Source of the DNA: Bacteroidota bacterium
GTDB lineage: Bacteria; Bacteroidota; Bacteroidia; AKYH767-A; OLB10
Assembly: GCA_016714005.1 (NCBI GenBank)
Contig: JADJOA010000010.1
Span: 1 to 52,715 of the forward strand
Reading direction: 5' to 3'
DNA: 52,715 bases
Shown: piece by piece, positions 51,115 through 52,715 of the stretch
Layout: every line of letters starts with the position of its first letter
Position numbering within the stretch: the stretch's first letter is position 1
Position numbers and translations under genes: made by a program
The notes under the pieces: generated by a model
Databases searched by the model: none
What the model saw: only the letters and a program-made list of their open reading frames with translations
What the model was told of the DNA's origin: nothing

Positions 51115-51763
51115 ACAAAGCTGCACTTTTCAAAGAAGTAAAAGCAAGCTTGTTCTAATGATAGAACAGGGAGAAGGAGTGTGCCTTGATTTTAAAAAGC
51201 AGATTACCAGTTTTAATAAAATTGCCAAGACTATTGTATCATTTGCCAACCACAAAGGGGGTAAAATTCTGATTGGTGTTAACGATAATAAAACCATTCA
51301 TGGTATAAATGCAGACGAAGAACAACACATGATTGAGCAGGCAAGCAGGTTTTACTGTAAGCCCGAGCCCGATATTGAGTTTAAAGAATGGAACGAAAGA
51401 GGAAGAATTGTTTTAGAAGTTGATATTAAAGAAGGGAATGAAAAACCATATTACGCAAGAGGCGAAGATGATAAATGGTGGGTGTATATTCGCGTGGCTG
51501 ATAAATCGTTGTTGGCAAGTAAAGTAGTGGTTGATGTGCTTAAACGCGAACAACCGGGTGCAAAAACGCTTATTAAATATTCTTCAAAGGAAAAGGAATT
51601 GCTTGATTACCTGAAAACTCATGAAAGAATTACCCTAAAGGAATATTGCAAATTACTCAATTTATCCCGCTGGCGTGCCACAAAAATTTTTTTTGATTTG
51701 GTGAGTGTTGGAGTTTTAAGAATTCACACAACAGAAAAAACAGACTTTTATACATTAAGCTGA
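51092..51763 (+). CDS. AlbA_2 (Schlafen-type) domain protein with C-terminal winged helix
   Basis: A 223-residue protein that starts at ATG 51092, within the end of mqnB, or further down at 51159 (MIEQGEGVCLDFKKQ), which looks more natural. Residues about 25-140 form an AlbA_2/Schlafen AAA_4-type domain: EGVCLDFKKQITSFNKIAKT, then IVSFANHKGGKILIGVNDNK, then KPYYARGEDDKWWVYIRVAD. The C-terminal 60 residues read as a helix-turn-helix (HERITLKEYCKLLNLSRWRA then TKIFFDLVSVGVLRI). Such proteins are usually transcriptional regulators or nucleic-acid-binding proteins of unclear role. The stop overlaps the rsmE start by one base (TGATG). Placement between mqnB and rsmE suggests a housekeeping rather than a defence role. 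Confidence 0.78.
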   Translation: MNYTLANKQSCTFQRSKSKLVLMIEQGEGVCLDFKKQITSFNKIAKTIVSFANHKGGKILIGVNDNKTIHGINADEEQHMIEQASRFYCKPEPDIEFKEWNERGRIVLEVDIKEGNEKPYYARGEDDKWWVYIRVADKSLLASKVVVDVLKREQPGAKTLIKYSSKEKELLDYLKTHERITLKEYCKLLNLSRWRATKIFFDLVSVGVLRIHTTEKTDFYTLS

Positions 51764-52458
51764 TGCAGTTATTTTTTTCGGATCACATAAATGACAATGA
51801 AGTAATACTTGACAAGGTAGAATCGCATCATTGCATACATGTGTTAAGAAAAATTAAAGGAGATATAATAACAGTTATTGATGGCAAAGGAAGTTTTATA
51901 GAAGCAGAAATAGTTCATGCCAATGCTAAACAAGTTACAGCCCAAATTAAATCAATCATTAAAGAGGAAATTACTCCTCCTCATTTACATATTGCCATTG
52001 CTCCAACAAAAAATATGGAGAGGTTTGAATGGTTTTTAGAAAAAGCAACAGAGTTGGGAATAGCTGAAATTACTCCTATAATTTGTCGTCATTCTGAAAG
52101 GCGGAATTTGAATGAAGAGAGGTGCAATAAAATTTTACTTTCTGCCATAAAACAAAGTGGCAAGGCAATGTTGCCAAAACTGAATAATCTTATCCAGTTT
52201 GAGAAGTTTATAAAAGAAGCTAAAGCGCAGAATAAATTTATTGCACATTGTTATCCTTCAGAAAAATCAACATTGAATGCTGCGTTGAATGGCAATGACA
52301 TTTTAATAGCCATTGGACCTGAAGGAGATTTTAACCTGGCAGAAGTTGATTTGGCAAAGCAAAATGGTTTTAAAGATTTGTCGTTAGGTAAATCAAGATT
52401 AAGAAGAGAAACTGCAGGTCTGTATGTTTGTGCTGTGCTAAATGCTTCTGCGCAATGA
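51763..52458 (+). CDS. rsmE: 16S rRNA (uracil1498-N3)-methyltransferase RsmE
   Basis: RsmE methylates U1498 of 16S rRNA; it is a SPOUT (trefoil-knot) methyltransferase with an N-terminal PUA-like domain. Intact at 231 residues, the usual length. N-terminal markers are MQLFFSDHINDNEVILDKVE and SHHCIHVLRKIKGD. The knot region has PHLHIAIAPTKNMERFEWFL and EKATELGIAEITPII, then CRHSERRNLNEERCNKILLS and AIKQSGKAMLPKL. The SAM site is ILIAIGPEGDFNLAEVDLAK, with LSLGKSRLRRETAGLYVCAV at the end. The start overlaps the previous stop by one base. Confidence 0.95.
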   Translation: MQLFFSDHINDNEVILDKVESHHCIHVLRKIKGDIITVIDGKGSFIEAEIVHANAKQVTAQIKSIIKEEITPPHLHIAIAPTKNMERFEWFLEKATELGIAEITPIICRHSERRNLNEERCNKILLSAIKQSGKAMLPKLNNLIQFEKFIKEAKAQNKFIAHCYPSEKSTLNAALNGNDILIAIGPEGDFNLAEVDLAKQNGFKDLSLGKSRLRRETAGLYVCAVLNASAQ

Positions 52459-52531
52459 CACTTAAATGAATGACAGGAATTATTTTTTACGAAACAATTT
52501 ATTTGCAAAGTATTTGTTAATCATTTTATAA

Positions 52532-52715
52532 ATGAAAAGAAAAGTACGAATTTTGTGTTGGTGTGTAGTTGCAATGTTTTGTTCTTTTAAAAGTTTGGCA
52601 CAGAAAGATGCCTATACCACCCAGTCTTCTAAAGCCATTAAACATTTGGAAGCAGCAGGAAAATATTTAGATGGGAATAATTTAGATAAAGCCATCTCAT
52701 CTTTAAACGATGCCA
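52532..52715 (+). CDS. Exported TPR-type protein, N-terminal part only
   Basis: The first 61 codons of a gene that runs out of the window. The start at 52532 gives a signal peptide MKRKVRILCWCVVAMFCSFK ending at SLAQ. Then come SSKAIKHLEAAGKYLDGNNL and DKAISSLNDA, the beginning of a tetratricopeptide repeat. In Bacteroidota such starts commonly belong to TPR-PD40-OmpA proteins or other TPR proteins, but the remainder is not visible. It is 73 bp after rsmE in the same direction. Confidence 0.7.
   Translation, partial: MKRKVRILCWCVVAMFCSFKSLAQKDAYTTQSSKAIKHLEAAGKYLDGNNLDKAISSLNDA

Noticed and set aside
51092..51763. Antiphage Schlafen or defence effector
   Set aside because: It is tightly coupled to mqnB and rsmE, with no defence genes near and no nuclease motif seen.
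1..52715. tRNA, rRNA or known riboswitch genes
   Set aside because: I looked for cloverleaf ends with CCA-type tails and rRNA-like text in the gaps and found none I could support.

Overview
The window looks like chromosomal DNA of a low-GC Bacteroidota bacterium, probably an environmental Chitinophagales/Sphingobacteriales-type lineage. The evidence is secreted proteins ending in type IX secretion (T9SS) sorting domains, a SprB-like giant adhesin with PorP/SprF, PorE-like and PorV/PorQ-like partners, bacillithiol synthesis (BshC), the futalosine menaquinone route (MqnB), DUF5606, and TAnnTTTG-type promoter boxes. No rRNA, tRNA or CRISPR was found. About half of the large genes carry small frameshifts, mostly at homopolymers. 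Where near-identical internal copies can be compared, one copy usually reads through, so most breaks look like consensus sequencing errors rather than decay. Broken genes are annotated over their full reconstructed span.

Layout. 1-0.8 kb: remnant of an IS256-family transposase. 1-14 kb: housekeeping genes (uvrA, a thioredoxin-like lipoprotein, DUF58, DUF5606, an M3 oligopeptidase with an apparent internal deletion, a fumarylacetoacetase-family enzyme, a GT2 glycosyltransferase, two small exported proteins, guaB). 13.8-14.8 kb: a gene-poor stretch with a possible dispersed element, a possible gene remnant, a 13-bp inverted repeat and a 44-bp tandem repeat. 14.8-22.2 kb: a tandem array of two alternating secreted-protein genes, A (right-handed beta-helix) and B (seven-repeat propeller), duplicated with a period of about 2.68 kb. 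22.3-30.7 kb: an alanine/saccharopine-dehydrogenase-like enzyme, a serine hydrolase, an ATP-grasp protein, bshC, der, era and a TetR regulator. 30.8-34.3 kb: an SbtA-type bicarbonate permease, an exported beta-carbonic anhydrase, DedA and TerC. 34.3-48.7 kb (minus strand): the surface-adhesin region, with a giant SprB-repeat protein followed by PorP/SprF, a PorE-like OmpA lipoprotein, a PorV/PorQ-like barrel and a helix-hairpin-helix outer-membrane protein. 48.9-52.7 kb: a minus-strand queD-folE-response regulator cluster, then plus-strand mqnB, an AlbA_2/winged-helix regulator and rsmE, and the start of a TPR protein.

How the genes work together. The clearest multi-gene system is the adhesin region: a type B T9SS cargo, its likely dedicated PorP/SprF partner (4-bp start/stop overlap), and a PorE-like peptidoglycan anchor 6 bp further on. 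The A/B array encodes exported proteins; B and full-length A end in type A sorting domains, so they are probably carried by the same secretion system. SbtA with an exported carbonic anhydrase suggests inorganic-carbon capture in an organism with no sign of autotrophy here. The most unusual features are the A/B tandem array with mosaic propeller paralogues, the two-module repeat structure of the adhesin, and the SbtA-carbonic anhydrase pair.
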